Shown piece after piece: positions 44,260 through 52,060 of a stretch of 64,000 nucleotides of DNA (within the stretch, counting starts at the first letter, position 1; each line of letters opens with the position of its first letter). The translations under genes were made by a program, and so were the position numbers. Source of the stretch: Hymenobacter sp. YIM 151858-1 (GTDB taxonomy: Bacteria > Bacteroidota > Bacteroidia > Cytophagales > Hymenobacteraceae); contig NZ_CP110136.1 in assembly GCF_025979705.1 (NCBI RefSeq), forward strand, positions 186,001 through 250,000, given 5' to 3'. The notes below the pieces were generated by a model. It searched no databases and had not been told where the DNA came from. It saw only the letters and a list, made by a program, of their open reading frames with translations.

Positions 44260-45537
44260 ATGAACCGGTTTTTTGTGCTCCTGCCGTTGCTGGCAGCCTG
44301 GCCCGCGGCGGCCGCTCAGGCTCAATTGGGCAACCCGCTCAAGCAGTTGCTGCGCCGCGACACCACGGCCGCCGTGCGCCGCGTAATGGCCAACCCCGAT
44401 GCGCACCGCGTGCAAATCATTTACACGCAAATTCGGCGCGATGCCGCGGGCAAGCCGCACTTCAAATCGTACGCGTACCGGCTGAAGCCCAGCGAGTACT
44501 TTTACCCGGCCAGCACCGTGAAGCTGCCCGCCGCAGCTGTTGCCTTGCAGAAAATGCGCCGGCTGAACGCGGCCAAACTGGAGCGCGAAACCCCCTTGCG
44601 TATCGATTCGGCCTTTGCCGGCCAAACCCGCGTGCTGCTCGATAGCAGCGCCCTGGGTTACCGGCCCACCATCGGGCAGTACATCCGTAAGGTGTTGTTG
44701 GTGAGCGATAATGAAGCATTTAACCGGTTGTACGAGTACGTAGGGCAGCAGGAGCTCAACCGCAGTTTACAGCAAGCCGGCCTCGCCAACACGCGCATCA
44801 TCCACCGCCTTTCAGTAGGCGACAAAGAGCCGGGTTCGCGCCACACCAATCCGGTAACATTCTTCGCCGATACTACGCTGCGCACCGAGCTGTACCGCCA
44901 GCCCGCCGCGTTCAACGAAAGCGCGCTGCCGCCTATGTCGGCAACCAACATCCGCATCGGCAAAGCCTACATGGAGGGCAACCGCCGCGTGGAGCAGCCG
45001 CTCGATTTCAGCACCAAAAACGAGTTTCCGTTGCGCGACCAGCAGCAGGTGCTGCGCCTGTTGCTCTTTCCCGAATCGGTGCCGCCGCAACAGCGCTTCG
45101 ACTTGGCACCCGACGAATATGCCTTTCTGCGCAAGTACATGCGCCTGCTGCCGCGCCAAAGCCGCTACCCTAGGTACAACCCCACCGAATACCCCGACAA
45201 CTACGCCAAGTTTCTGCTGGCCGGCGGCAAATCGACCGCGCTGCCCGAGGGCGTGCGCATCTACAACAAAATCGGCCAGGCTTACGGCTTTCTGATTGAC
45301 AATGCCTGCATCGTCGATTCGCTGCGTGGCGTGGAGTTTATGCTATCGGCCGTGGTGTACGCTAACCACGACGAAGTGCTCAACGACGACCAGTACGACT
45401 ACGACACCGTGGGTTTTCCCTTTTTGCGGCGCCTGGGCGAGTTGGTGTACCAGTACGAGCTGGGCCGCACCTCGGAGCGCCGCCGCGAGCAGGTGCGCAC
45501 ATATTGGAGCGAGCAACACGAACGCGCCACGCCCTGA
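44260..45537 (+). CDS. Exported penicillin-binding-type serine hydrolase (class A beta-lactamase-like)
   Basis: A 425-residue exported protein (signal peptide MNRFFVLLPLLAAWPAAAA). The active-site SxxK is Ser85-Lys88 in YPASTVKLPAA, and the SDN triad is Ser149-Asn151 in LVSDNEAFNRLYEYVG. The third box, KTG in classical enzymes, reads YNKIGQAYGFLID. No deacylating Glu166-type loop is obvious, so beta-lactam hydrolysis is uncertain; a D,D-carboxypeptidase or a cell-wall hydrolase is equally possible. The stop TGA overlaps the ATG of the next gene in TGATG (45535-45539), so both are translationally coupled with the VanX-type dipeptidase. Confidence 0.88.
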   Translation: MNRFFVLLPLLAAWPAAAAQAQLGNPLKQLLRRDTTAAVRRVMANPDAHRVQIIYTQIRRDAAGKPHFKSYAYRLKPSEYFYPASTVKLPAAAVALQKMRRLNAAKLERETPLRIDSAFAGQTRVLLDSSALGYRPTIGQYIRKVLLVSDNEAFNRLYEYVGQQELNRSLQQAGLANTRIIHRLSVGDKEPGSRHTNPVTFFADTTLRTELYRQPAAFNESALPPMSATNIRIGKAYMEGNRRVEQPLDFSTKNEFPLRDQQQVLRLLLFPESVPPQQRFDLAPDEYAFLRKYMRLLPRQSRYPRYNPTEYPDNYAKFLLAGGKSTALPEGVRIYNKIGQAYGFLIDNACIVDSLRGVEFMLSAVVYANHDEVLNDDQYDYDTVGFPFLRRLGELVYQYELGRTSERRREQVRTYWSEQHERATP

Positions 45538-46181
45538 TGCCCGCTCCCGAAATACCCCTGAACCGCTACGGCCTGCCCGTGCTCACCGATGCCGCGCAGT
45601 ACTGGCACCTGGTGCACCTCAACCCCGAGCACGAGCTCATCGACCTAGGCGCGTGCATCCCCGGCGTGCAGCTTGATATCCGGTACGCCACTTCCAACAA
45701 TTTTCTAGGCGAAGCCGTGTACGCCGAGCCTGCCGCTTACCTGCGCCGCCCCGTGGCCGAGGCCCTAGGTGCCGCGCAGCAGGAGCTGGCCAAAGTAGGA
45801 GTGGGGCTAAAGGTGTTCGATGCCTATAGGCCGTACAGCGCCACGGTGCGCTTCTTCGAGAAGATACCCGACGAAACCTACGCCGCGCCGCCGTGGCGGG
45901 GCTCGCGGCACAACCGCGGCTGCTCGGTTGATGTGGCTTTGGTGGACCTAGGCACCGGCGCCGACCTCGCCATGCCCACCGAGTTCGATGCCCTAGGCCC
46001 CGAAGCGCACTCCGATTACCTGGAGCTGCCAACGCCCGTGCTGCAACACCGCGCGCTGCTGCACACCGTGCTGGCGCAACACGGCTTTGCGAACTACCGC
46101 GCCGAGTGGTGGCACTTCGACCACCAGCGCTGGGCCGATTTTCCGCTGCTCGACCTCGCTTTTGCTGAGCTGCGGCGTTGA
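45537..46181 (+). CDS. D-Ala-D-Ala dipeptidase (VanX/DdpX-type, M15D)
   Basis: A 214-residue zinc peptidase that splits D-alanyl-D-alanine. The zinc site is His125 (GSRHNRGCSVDVAL), Asp132, and His193 in EWWHFDHQRW, with catalytic Glu190 two to three residues before. FDAYRPYSATVRFF is the substrate-arginine region. The start at 45537 overlaps the previous stop (TGATG). Most VanX family members outside glycopeptide resistance recycle wall D-Ala-D-Ala, which fits the SxxK partner just upstream. No VanA/VanH is in the window, so glycopeptide resistance is not suggested. No signal peptide: cytosolic. Confidence 0.92.
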   Translation: MPAPEIPLNRYGLPVLTDAAQYWHLVHLNPEHELIDLGACIPGVQLDIRYATSNNFLGEAVYAEPAAYLRRPVAEALGAAQQELAKVGVGLKVFDAYRPYSATVRFFEKIPDETYAAPPWRGSRHNRGCSVDVALVDLGTGADLAMPTEFDALGPEAHSDYLELPTPVLQHRALLHTVLAQHGFANYRAEWWHFDHQRWADFPLLDLAFAELRR

Positions 46182-46271
46182 GCCTCGGCCGTATGGTGCG
46201 TAAATTGCACCGAGTTTCGGTGGGCGGCCAGTATAGGCCGCTGGTTGGTTGTTGCTTGTTATATTTTGTTG

Positions 46272-48077
46272 ATGCGCTGTTGTTTGTCGTTTGCCGCCGC
46301 GGCGGCAATGTTGTTTTCGTCGGGTGCCGCGTGGGCGCAGCCATCGGCCGCCGCGCCGCCGGCCGCCAAGTTTAAGAGCTCGGTTCTTACCACACCCATT
46401 CCGGCGCCGCCGCCCAAGCGCGAGCTGCGCGGCGTCTGGATTGCCACCGTTGAGAACATCGACTGGCCGAGCCGGCGCAACCTCACGCCCGAGCAGCAGC
46501 GGCAGGAGTACGTGCGCATGCTCGATCAGCAGCAGCGCACGGGCATCAACGCGGTGTTTGTGCAGGTGCGGCCCGCCTCCGATGCGTTCTACCAAAGCAG
46601 CCTCGAGCCTTGGAGCAAGTGGCTCACGGGCCAGCAGGGCAAAGAGCCGGGCTGGGATCCGCTGCCCTTCCTGATCGAAGAGGCACACAAGCGCAACATG
46701 GAGTTCCACGCGTGGTTCAACCCGTACCGCGCCAGTACCGATACCACTTCGGCGCGCCTCGCGCCCAACCACCCGTACCGCCAGCACCCCGAGTGGTTTT
46801 TCCGCTATTCGGGTAAGTTGCTCTACAACCCCGGCCTGCCCGAGGTGCGCAACTACATTACCAAGGTTATCATGGATGTGGTGCGCCGCTACGACATCGA
46901 CGGCGTGCACTTCGACGACTACTTCTACCCGTACCCCGACCCCGGCCAGGTTATCCACGACGAGCGCGCCTACGCGCAGTTCAACGACCAGGGCCTGAGC
47001 GTACCCGATTGGCGCCGTCGCAACGTAAACCAGCTGGTGCAGCAGATGCACGACTCCATCGACAGCGAAAAGAAGTGGGTGAAGTTCGGCATCTCGCCCT
47101 TCGGCGTGTGGATGAACCAGGTAAACCACCCCGACGGCTCCGATACCAAAGCCTTCCAGGGTCACACCGGCCTCTACGCCGATGCCCGCGAGTGGCTGCG
47201 CCAAGGCTGGGTCGACTACGTATTGCCGCAGCTGTACTGGAGCACCAACTTTAAGCTGGCCAGCTACGCTACCCTGATCGAGTGGTGGTCGCGCAACCGC
47301 TACGACCGGCACCTGTACATCGGGCACGGCGCCTACCGCATGTTCGAGAGCACCAAGTCGGATACCACGTGGCGCAATCCCGGCGAGCTGCCCAAGCAAG
47401 TGCGCCTCAACCGCTCGTATCCCACCGATATCAGCGGCAGCGTGTTTTTCTCGGCCAAATCGGTGCTGAACAACCCGCTGAAAACCACCGACTCGCTGCG
47501 CGAAAACTTGTTCCGCTACCCGGCGCTGCTGCCCACCATGCCTTGGAAGGACGCCGTGCCGCCCCGCACGCCGCAAGGCCTTACGTTGGTGCGCGCCGGC
47601 GGCCCCGTTACGCTTACCTGGCACCCCGGCCCCGCCGCCGCCGATGGCGACTCGGCCCACGCCTTTGTGGTGTACCGTTTTGCCCGCGGCGAGCAGCCCA
47701 CCCCCGACAACCCCAGGCACATCCTGCTAATCCAGCCGCGCGCCGGCCGCAACAGCCTGGCTTTCATCGACACCACCGCGCAAGCCGGCATCGACTACGC
47801 CTACTACATCACCGCCATCGACCGCCTGCACAACGAGAGCGGCCCCACGCGGGTAACTACGCTGGGTTCAGCTGCTGGCCCAGTGGTGGCGCAAACGGCA
47901 CCCGAGCCTGCCGCCGCGCCGCCCGCCGCACCCGCCCCGCCGGTGGCCACCGTACCCCCAGCGGTTACCGAAAAGCCGGGTACCACCAAGGTTACCAGCA
48001 GCGCCGGCAACGTCACTATCAAAACGAAAACTAAGACCAAGAAGCGCGGCTTCTTCGGCCGGTTGTTCGGGCGGTAG
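46272..48077 (+). CDS. Exported GHL10/YddW-type glycoside hydrolase-like protein
   Basis: A 601-residue exported protein. The ATG at 46272 begins the signal peptide MRCCLSFAAAAAMLF. The (beta/alpha)8 domain of GHL10 (DUF187) starts at ELRGVWIATVENIDWPS, with INAVFVQVRPASDAFY, FHAWFNPYRAS, and the putative catalytic aspartates in DGVHFDDYFYPYP; KFGISPFGVW follows. Family members are thought to act on wall or other glycans. A fibronectin-III-like part comes around residues 430-540, and the end is Pro/Lys-rich (KTKTKTKKRGFFGRLFGR). A strong hairpin terminator lies 27 bases after the stop. Confidence 0.88.
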   Translation: MRCCLSFAAAAAMLFSSGAAWAQPSAAAPPAAKFKSSVLTTPIPAPPPKRELRGVWIATVENIDWPSRRNLTPEQQRQEYVRMLDQQQRTGINAVFVQVRPASDAFYQSSLEPWSKWLTGQQGKEPGWDPLPFLIEEAHKRNMEFHAWFNPYRASTDTTSARLAPNHPYRQHPEWFFRYSGKLLYNPGLPEVRNYITKVIMDVVRRYDIDGVHFDDYFYPYPDPGQVIHDERAYAQFNDQGLSVPDWRRRNVNQLVQQMHDSIDSEKKWVKFGISPFGVWMNQVNHPDGSDTKAFQGHTGLYADAREWLRQGWVDYVLPQLYWSTNFKLASYATLIEWWSRNRYDRHLYIGHGAYRMFESTKSDTTWRNPGELPKQVRLNRSYPTDISGSVFFSAKSVLNNPLKTTDSLRENLFRYPALLPTMPWKDAVPPRTPQGLTLVRAGGPVTLTWHPGPAAADGDSAHAFVVYRFARGEQPTPDNPRHILLIQPRAGRNSLAFIDTTAQAGIDYAYYITAIDRLHNESGPTRVTTLGSAAGPVVAQTAPEPAAAPPAAPAPPVATVPPAVTEKPGTTKVTSSAGNVTIKTKTKTKKRGFFGRLFGR

Positions 48078-48104
48078 TAGCGCCTAGGCCGGAAACCGAA
48101 ACGC

Positions 48105-48172
48105 CCTAGGTCGGAGAAACGAAACGCCCGCCCGGCAGCTGCCGGGCGGGCGTTTCGTTTCTCCGACCTAGG
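48105..48172 (+). terminator. Perfect 68-bp palindrome, terminator after the GHL10 gene
   Basis: Both 34-base arms are exact complements, from CCTAGGTCGGAG at one end to CTCCGACCTAGG at the other, around CAGCTG. The core (CGCCCGCCCGGCAG) is nearly shared with the palindrome at 48987-49056. It follows the stop at 48077 by 27 bases. Confidence 0.8.
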
Positions 48173-48200
48173 CAGGTGAGAGCTGGCACGAGTCGGGGAA

Positions 48201-48981
48201 CTGGCGCGAGTCTTAGCCTGCAAGGCGCGACTCGTGCCGGCAGCATGGAGGGGAGTCTCTGACTCCCGTGCCGTGAACGATTACAAGTGTAATACCGGCA
48301 ATATAGCCTCACGCCCCGCGTACTGCGCCGCGCTGCTGTACACGTACTCTTCGGGCAGAAAGCAAATACCGGCGCGCACCGGGTTATCGTGCACGTAGCG
48401 CAAACGCTGTTGCACCAATTCATCTGAAGTCAGGGCTACCGGATGGCTGCGCTGCTGCCACACCTGTATGTGCTGGTTGTGCGCGTTTCCCATGCCGTTC
48501 CTCTCGAACATCCAGCGCAACCAGCTTCGGCGGCTTTCCTGCGGGTTGGTTTCAAGCTCCAGCATCAGCGTCCTGGCAGTGAATTTCTTAAAGTCGCGCA
48601 CGATGCCGGAAAGCGTGGCGGGCGGCGTAGCGCGTGCAATCAGGTGCACGTGGTTTGACATGATGCAGTACGCATACAGCTCCAAGCCTTTGTGGGCTTG
48701 GCAGTAGGCGAGGCTGCGAACAATGATATCCTTGTATGATTTACGAGTAAATAAGTCGACCCATTCGACGAGCGTAAACGTCAGAAAATAAACCTCATCG
48801 GACGACCTGACTTTATACTTTTCGCTCATAAATAGCTTGTTGGGGCGATTTCTTGATACTACGTACGAAAGTGTGCTGGCTGATGGCGCCCTAGGTCGCA
48901 TCGTTCACGGCACGGGAGTCTGGAGACTCCCCTCCATGCTGCCGACACGAGTCGCGCGCTACGCGCTAAGACTCGCGCCAG
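48201..48981. mobile_element. RAYT-bearing hairpin element (copy C)
   Basis: Left arm 48201-48279 and right arm about 48902-48981 carry the same ends as elements A and B (CTGGCGCGAGTCTTAGC, GCGCCAG) and bracket a transposase gene. Each arm holds the two smaller palindromes seen in A and B. It lies between two convergent genes and two copies of a near-identical palindrome (48105-48172 and 48987-49056). No clear target duplication was seen. Confidence 0.85.
48281..48829 (-). CDS. REP-associated tyrosine transposase (IS200-like Y1)
   Basis: A 182-residue Y1/HUH single-strand transposase. The HUH motif His60-Val-His62 is in CIMSNHVHLIARA, and the probable catalytic Tyr145 in RLRYVHDNPVRAG; RDFKKFTAR and PEEYVYSSAAQY are family-typical. 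RAYTs act on short palindromic repeats and are usually single copies, kept for a housekeeping-like role. The ATG at 48829 (MSEKYKVRSSDEVYFLTF) is chosen; an open frame to 48901 adds 24 unlike residues. The stop is two bases inside the left arm's end, so gene and inverted repeats form one unit. Confidence 0.93.
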   Translation of the reverse strand: MSEKYKVRSSDEVYFLTFTLVEWVDLFTRKSYKDIIVRSLAYCQAHKGLELYAYCIMSNHVHLIARATPPATLSGIVRDFKKFTARTLMLELETNPQESRRSWLRWMFERNGMGNAHNQHIQVWQQRSHPVALTSDELVQQRLRYVHDNPVRAGICFLPEEYVYSSAAQYAGREAILPVLHL

Positions 48982-48986
48982 TTTCC

Positions 48987-49056
48987 CCTAGGTCCGAAGA
49001 AACGAAACGCCCGCCCGGCAGCTGCCGGGCGGGCGTTTTGTTTCTTCGGACCTAGG
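48987..49056 (-). terminator. 70-bp palindrome, terminator after the Sus lipoprotein gene
   Basis: Arms of 35 bases with a single mismatch, from CCTAGGTCCGAAG to CTTCGGACCTAGG. It lies just after the stop at 49064 in minus-strand reading and shares its 40-bp core with 48105-48172. Confidence 0.75.
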
Positions 49057-49063
49057 GCGCCGC

Positions 49064-50365
49064 TTACAGCGCCTTAACGTCCATCGTCAGCGTAACGCCC
49101 GTGGCCGTACGGTTGATGCCCGTAACGGTGAAGATGGCGTACTGATCGGCGCCGCGCAGGCGGGCAATTACCACGTCGCCGACGACTACGTTATCCAGCT
49201 GGGCTACCTGGTTGGCGGTGCCGGCCAGTTGGTACGTCTGGCGGATGCTGTTCAGGGTAGCGCTGTTGTAAGCCGCCGCGCCGCCCGTGGTGTAGCGGAA
49301 GAAGCGCGTGGCGTTGAGGGCGCGCAGCTGCACGGCATTGCTAGCGGTGCTGGTAATGGCCACATCCTTGCTGGCCGGTGCGCCCGCTTGAGCTACCGTC
49401 GCAAAAGTGGTCAGGTCGAAGGCGGCCTGGTCGCCGCCGGTGGCGCCGGTGTAGGTAAGCGTAGCCGTGCGGGCCGCGGCCAGCGCCGTGGTGGTGCCGG
49501 GCACGATGGGCGCTGCCGTGGCCGAAGCCGAGCGGGTGCTGGGGGCAGCGGCCGGCAGGGGCAGGGTGGGCTTGTCCTGGAAGCGCGTCTTGGCCTCGAA
49601 GCGGTACACCACCTCCTGGCCGCTCGAGCCCGCGGGCAAGGTTACGTCCACGTTCACGGTAGTGGCCGCGCCCGTTTGGGCCGCCGTGCCCACCGGCACG
49701 CGCTGGCGCGCTACCCGGCGCTCGGCGCCCGTACCCACGCGCATGTAGGTAATCAGGCTGTCGATGTCCTTGTAGAGCGTGCCGGCCGCGGTAAGCGAGG
49801 TGGCCGAGGTGATGCCGCCGGTGTTGATGCGCACCGGAAAGCGCACCACGTCGCCGGGTACGCGGGCGGCGTTACTGGGCGCGGTTACGTTGGTGGGCGC
49901 ATCCACCGCAATGGTGGGCACGGCCTCGGCCAGCCGGAAGCTGAACGAGCGGGTTTTCACCTGGGTGTTCTCCGACACCACCACCGCATCCACGCGCACG
50001 TTGGCTTTGTTTTGCCCGGCCGGCACGGTGTAGTTTACCACCAGCGTATCGGCGTTGCGCAGGCGCGAAAAGGCCGCCCGGTACGGAATGGTTTGCACCA
50101 GCGTAGAGTCGCGGTTCGGCTCGATTTTTTGCAGAATGCGGATTTCCTTGATGGGCGCCGTTTGCGGGGCAAAGCGCAGCTCAAAGCTTACCACCTCGCC
50201 GGTGGCGTACTTGGTGGCGGTGCCCAGGGCATTTTCAATAAACGTCGGAAACTGGCCGTCAACCTCGTTGTAAAAGGTATCCAGTTCCGATTCGCAGCCG
50301 GCCAGCAGCGGGCCCGCCAGGGCCAGCAGCATAGCGCCGCGGCGCAGATATATCGTTGATTTCAT
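49064..50365 (-). CDS. Surface lipoprotein of the Sus operon, possibly SusE/F-like
   Basis: A 433-residue lipoprotein: lipobox LAGC (signal MKSTIYLRRGAMLLALAGPL). After the lipid anchor come four-strand beta domains with Thr/Ala-rich repeats (TVPAGQNKANVRVDAVVVS, VTLPAGSSGQEVVYRFEA). No family is certain; third genes of Sus operons often encode a surface glycan-binding protein. It is the last gene of the minus operon susC-susD-this, with 45 bases after susD. A strong terminator follows. A binding role is inferred only from position. Confidence 0.8.
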   Translation of the reverse strand: MKSTIYLRRGAMLLALAGPLLAGCESELDTFYNEVDGQFPTFIENALGTATKYATGEVVSFELRFAPQTAPIKEIRILQKIEPNRDSTLVQTIPYRAAFSRLRNADTLVVNYTVPAGQNKANVRVDAVVVSENTQVKTRSFSFRLAEAVPTIAVDAPTNVTAPSNAARVPGDVVRFPVRINTGGITSATSLTAAGTLYKDIDSLITYMRVGTGAERRVARQRVPVGTAAQTGAATTVNVDVTLPAGSSGQEVVYRFEAKTRFQDKPTLPLPAAAPSTRSASATAAPIVPGTTTALAAARTATLTYTGATGGDQAAFDLTTFATVAQAGAPASKDVAITSTASNAVQLRALNATRFFRYTTGGAAAYNSATLNSIRQTYQLAGTANQVAQLDNVVVGDVVIARLRGADQYAIFTVTGINRTATGVTLTMDVKAL

Positions 50366-50410
50366 GAAAGTAGATTCGGCGGAAGAAGCTGAAACAAAAG
50401 CCTGCGGGCA

Positions 50411-51988
50411 CTACTGCTGGTCCCACCACATGGGCTTGGTGATGTAGTCCTCGGAGTTGGCGGCGCCCACCGACGAGAACAGCAGCGCCACGTTCTGCGG
50501 GTTGTACTGCACCTCCGTCAGGGCCGGCAGCATGCGGCGCGGCCACCGGTCTTTGTAGTCGGGCTTGGTGGCCAGCAACGGGTTGGCGTTGTTGGGGTAG
50601 CGCAGGTTCACGTAGATGTCGGTGCTGAAATCGAAGCGGCGCAGGTCCGACCACGACTCCGGGTTCAGGAACATGGCAATGTACTTCTGCTCCATAATGC
50701 GCTTCAGATCCAGCTCGCCCTCGTTCTGGGCTACGGCCGCGCTGGCCATGTAAGCATCAATCTGCGCCTGCGTAATCACCGGGAAGGTTACGGCCGGCAC
50801 GGCGTTCGAGCCGCCCACGCCAATCTTGCGCATGTGCGCCTGAATGCCCTCGCGGTACGCGCGCAGCGCACGCGTTTTGTCGCCGGCCCGGAAAGCCGCC
50901 TCAGCCTCGATGAACTTCAGCTCGTGGTAGGTAATCACCTCAAAGTACCCTAGGTCGCGGGCGTACCAGCTCGAGTAGAAGTCGGTGGCATTGCCGGTAG
51001 CGGCGCTAATGGGCGTGCCGCCCCCCACGCCGGGGTCGCCGCCGGTGCTGTTGGCCGTGGCGATGATGGGGAAGCGCGGGTCGGTTACGCCGGGGTAGGT
51101 GGCTCCGGGCGCGCTGCCGTTCAGGTACTTAATGATGTTGGTGGAGAACGTAGCCGAAAACGCCGCCGACGCAAAGTTGGCGCGCGTGGTACCGAAGATG
51201 TTGGTGCTGCCCGCTACCGGCGCCACGGCCGTTTCGAACTGCAGCTGCGCATCGTCGGCCGAGGTGCGGAAGCCCTTATCTACCAGCGCCAGCACGGCCT
51301 GCGGGTTGTAGCTGCTCTTTTTGGTGAGGTGGTTTAGCTGGCGGGCCTTCAGCGAGTTGGCCAGCCGAATCCACTTCTGCACGTCGCCTTTGTACAGAAT
51401 GTCGCCGCTGATGCTGGGCGAGGTAACGTAGAGCGGGCGGAAGTTGGCCGAAGCCGGCTTCTGCATTTCCACGATGCCCTCGTCGAGCAGCTTGTCGATG
51501 GTGGCGTAAATCTGCTCCTGCGGGTCGTACTTGGGGGTGTAGTTGGCCGCTCCCTGAAACGCCTCCGAGTACGGAATGTCGCCGAGCATGTCGGTGGCGT
51601 GGGCCATCGTCATGGCCAGCACAATTTTGCCGGCGCCCACGTAGTACGGCGAGCCTTCTTTCTGGCCTTCGTCAATCACATACCGCCCGTTGCCGGCCGA
51701 GTAAAAGTACAGGTAGTTGAAGGTGTTGGTGCTGTTGCCGTTCGAGAGGTAAAACTGATCGGTGCTGGCCAGCGCCGGGCGGCGCACAATGTACTGCGAG
51801 ATGTACGAGGTCGTCAGGGCCGTGAACATCTGCTGCTGAATGCCCTGCGAAATAGCGCCGGGCAGCAGGAAATTGGGCGTGGCCGTGATGGGGTTGTTGG
51901 GGTCGGTGTTTACGTCCAGAAACTTTTCGCACGACGTAAGCACCCCGCTGCTCATCAGCAGGCCCAACGCGAGAAGGTATTTTTTCAT
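50411..51988 (-). CDS. SusD/RagB-family nutrient-binding lipoprotein
   Basis: A 525-residue outer-membrane lipoprotein of the SusD-like_2 group. Lipobox near MSSGVLTSC, then EKFLDVNTDPNNPITA, the standard SusD-like_2 opening. Helical TPR-type segments follow (AATIDKLLDEGI-type, and YHELKFIEAEAAFRAGDKTR near residue 380), and the C-terminus ends GYRPRRMLP-like (WPRRMLPALTEVQYNPQNVA). It caps its SusC partner to capture the nutrient. ATG at 51988 starts MKKYLLALGLL; 52000 is possible. It lies 72 bases after susC. Confidence 0.92.
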   Translation of the reverse strand: MKKYLLALGLLMSSGVLTSCEKFLDVNTDPNNPITATPNFLLPGAISQGIQQQMFTALTTSYISQYIVRRPALASTDQFYLSNGNSTNTFNYLYFYSAGNGRYVIDEGQKEGSPYYVGAGKIVLAMTMAHATDMLGDIPYSEAFQGAANYTPKYDPQEQIYATIDKLLDEGIVEMQKPASANFRPLYVTSPSISGDILYKGDVQKWIRLANSLKARQLNHLTKKSSYNPQAVLALVDKGFRTSADDAQLQFETAVAPVAGSTNIFGTTRANFASAAFSATFSTNIIKYLNGSAPGATYPGVTDPRFPIIATANSTGGDPGVGGGTPISAATGNATDFYSSWYARDLGYFEVITYHELKFIEAEAAFRAGDKTRALRAYREGIQAHMRKIGVGGSNAVPAVTFPVITQAQIDAYMASAAVAQNEGELDLKRIMEQKYIAMFLNPESWSDLRRFDFSTDIYVNLRYPNNANPLLATKPDYKDRWPRRMLPALTEVQYNPQNVALLFSSVGAANSEDYITKPMWWDQQ

Positions 51989-52060
51989 CTTGAATGACAT
52001 AGTAGAAACGGTGCGCTGCCTAGGTGCTTGCGGCGGCCTAAGCGCTGGGCACCTAGGGAG

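Noticed and set aside
44260-46181. Vancomycin-resistance cluster
   Set aside because: A VanX-type dipeptidase alone is not enough; no VanA/VanB ligase, VanH or VanRS is present.
45993-47720. 575-codon minus frame over the GHL10 gene
   Set aside because: Overlaps two well-supported plus genes and lacks family features.
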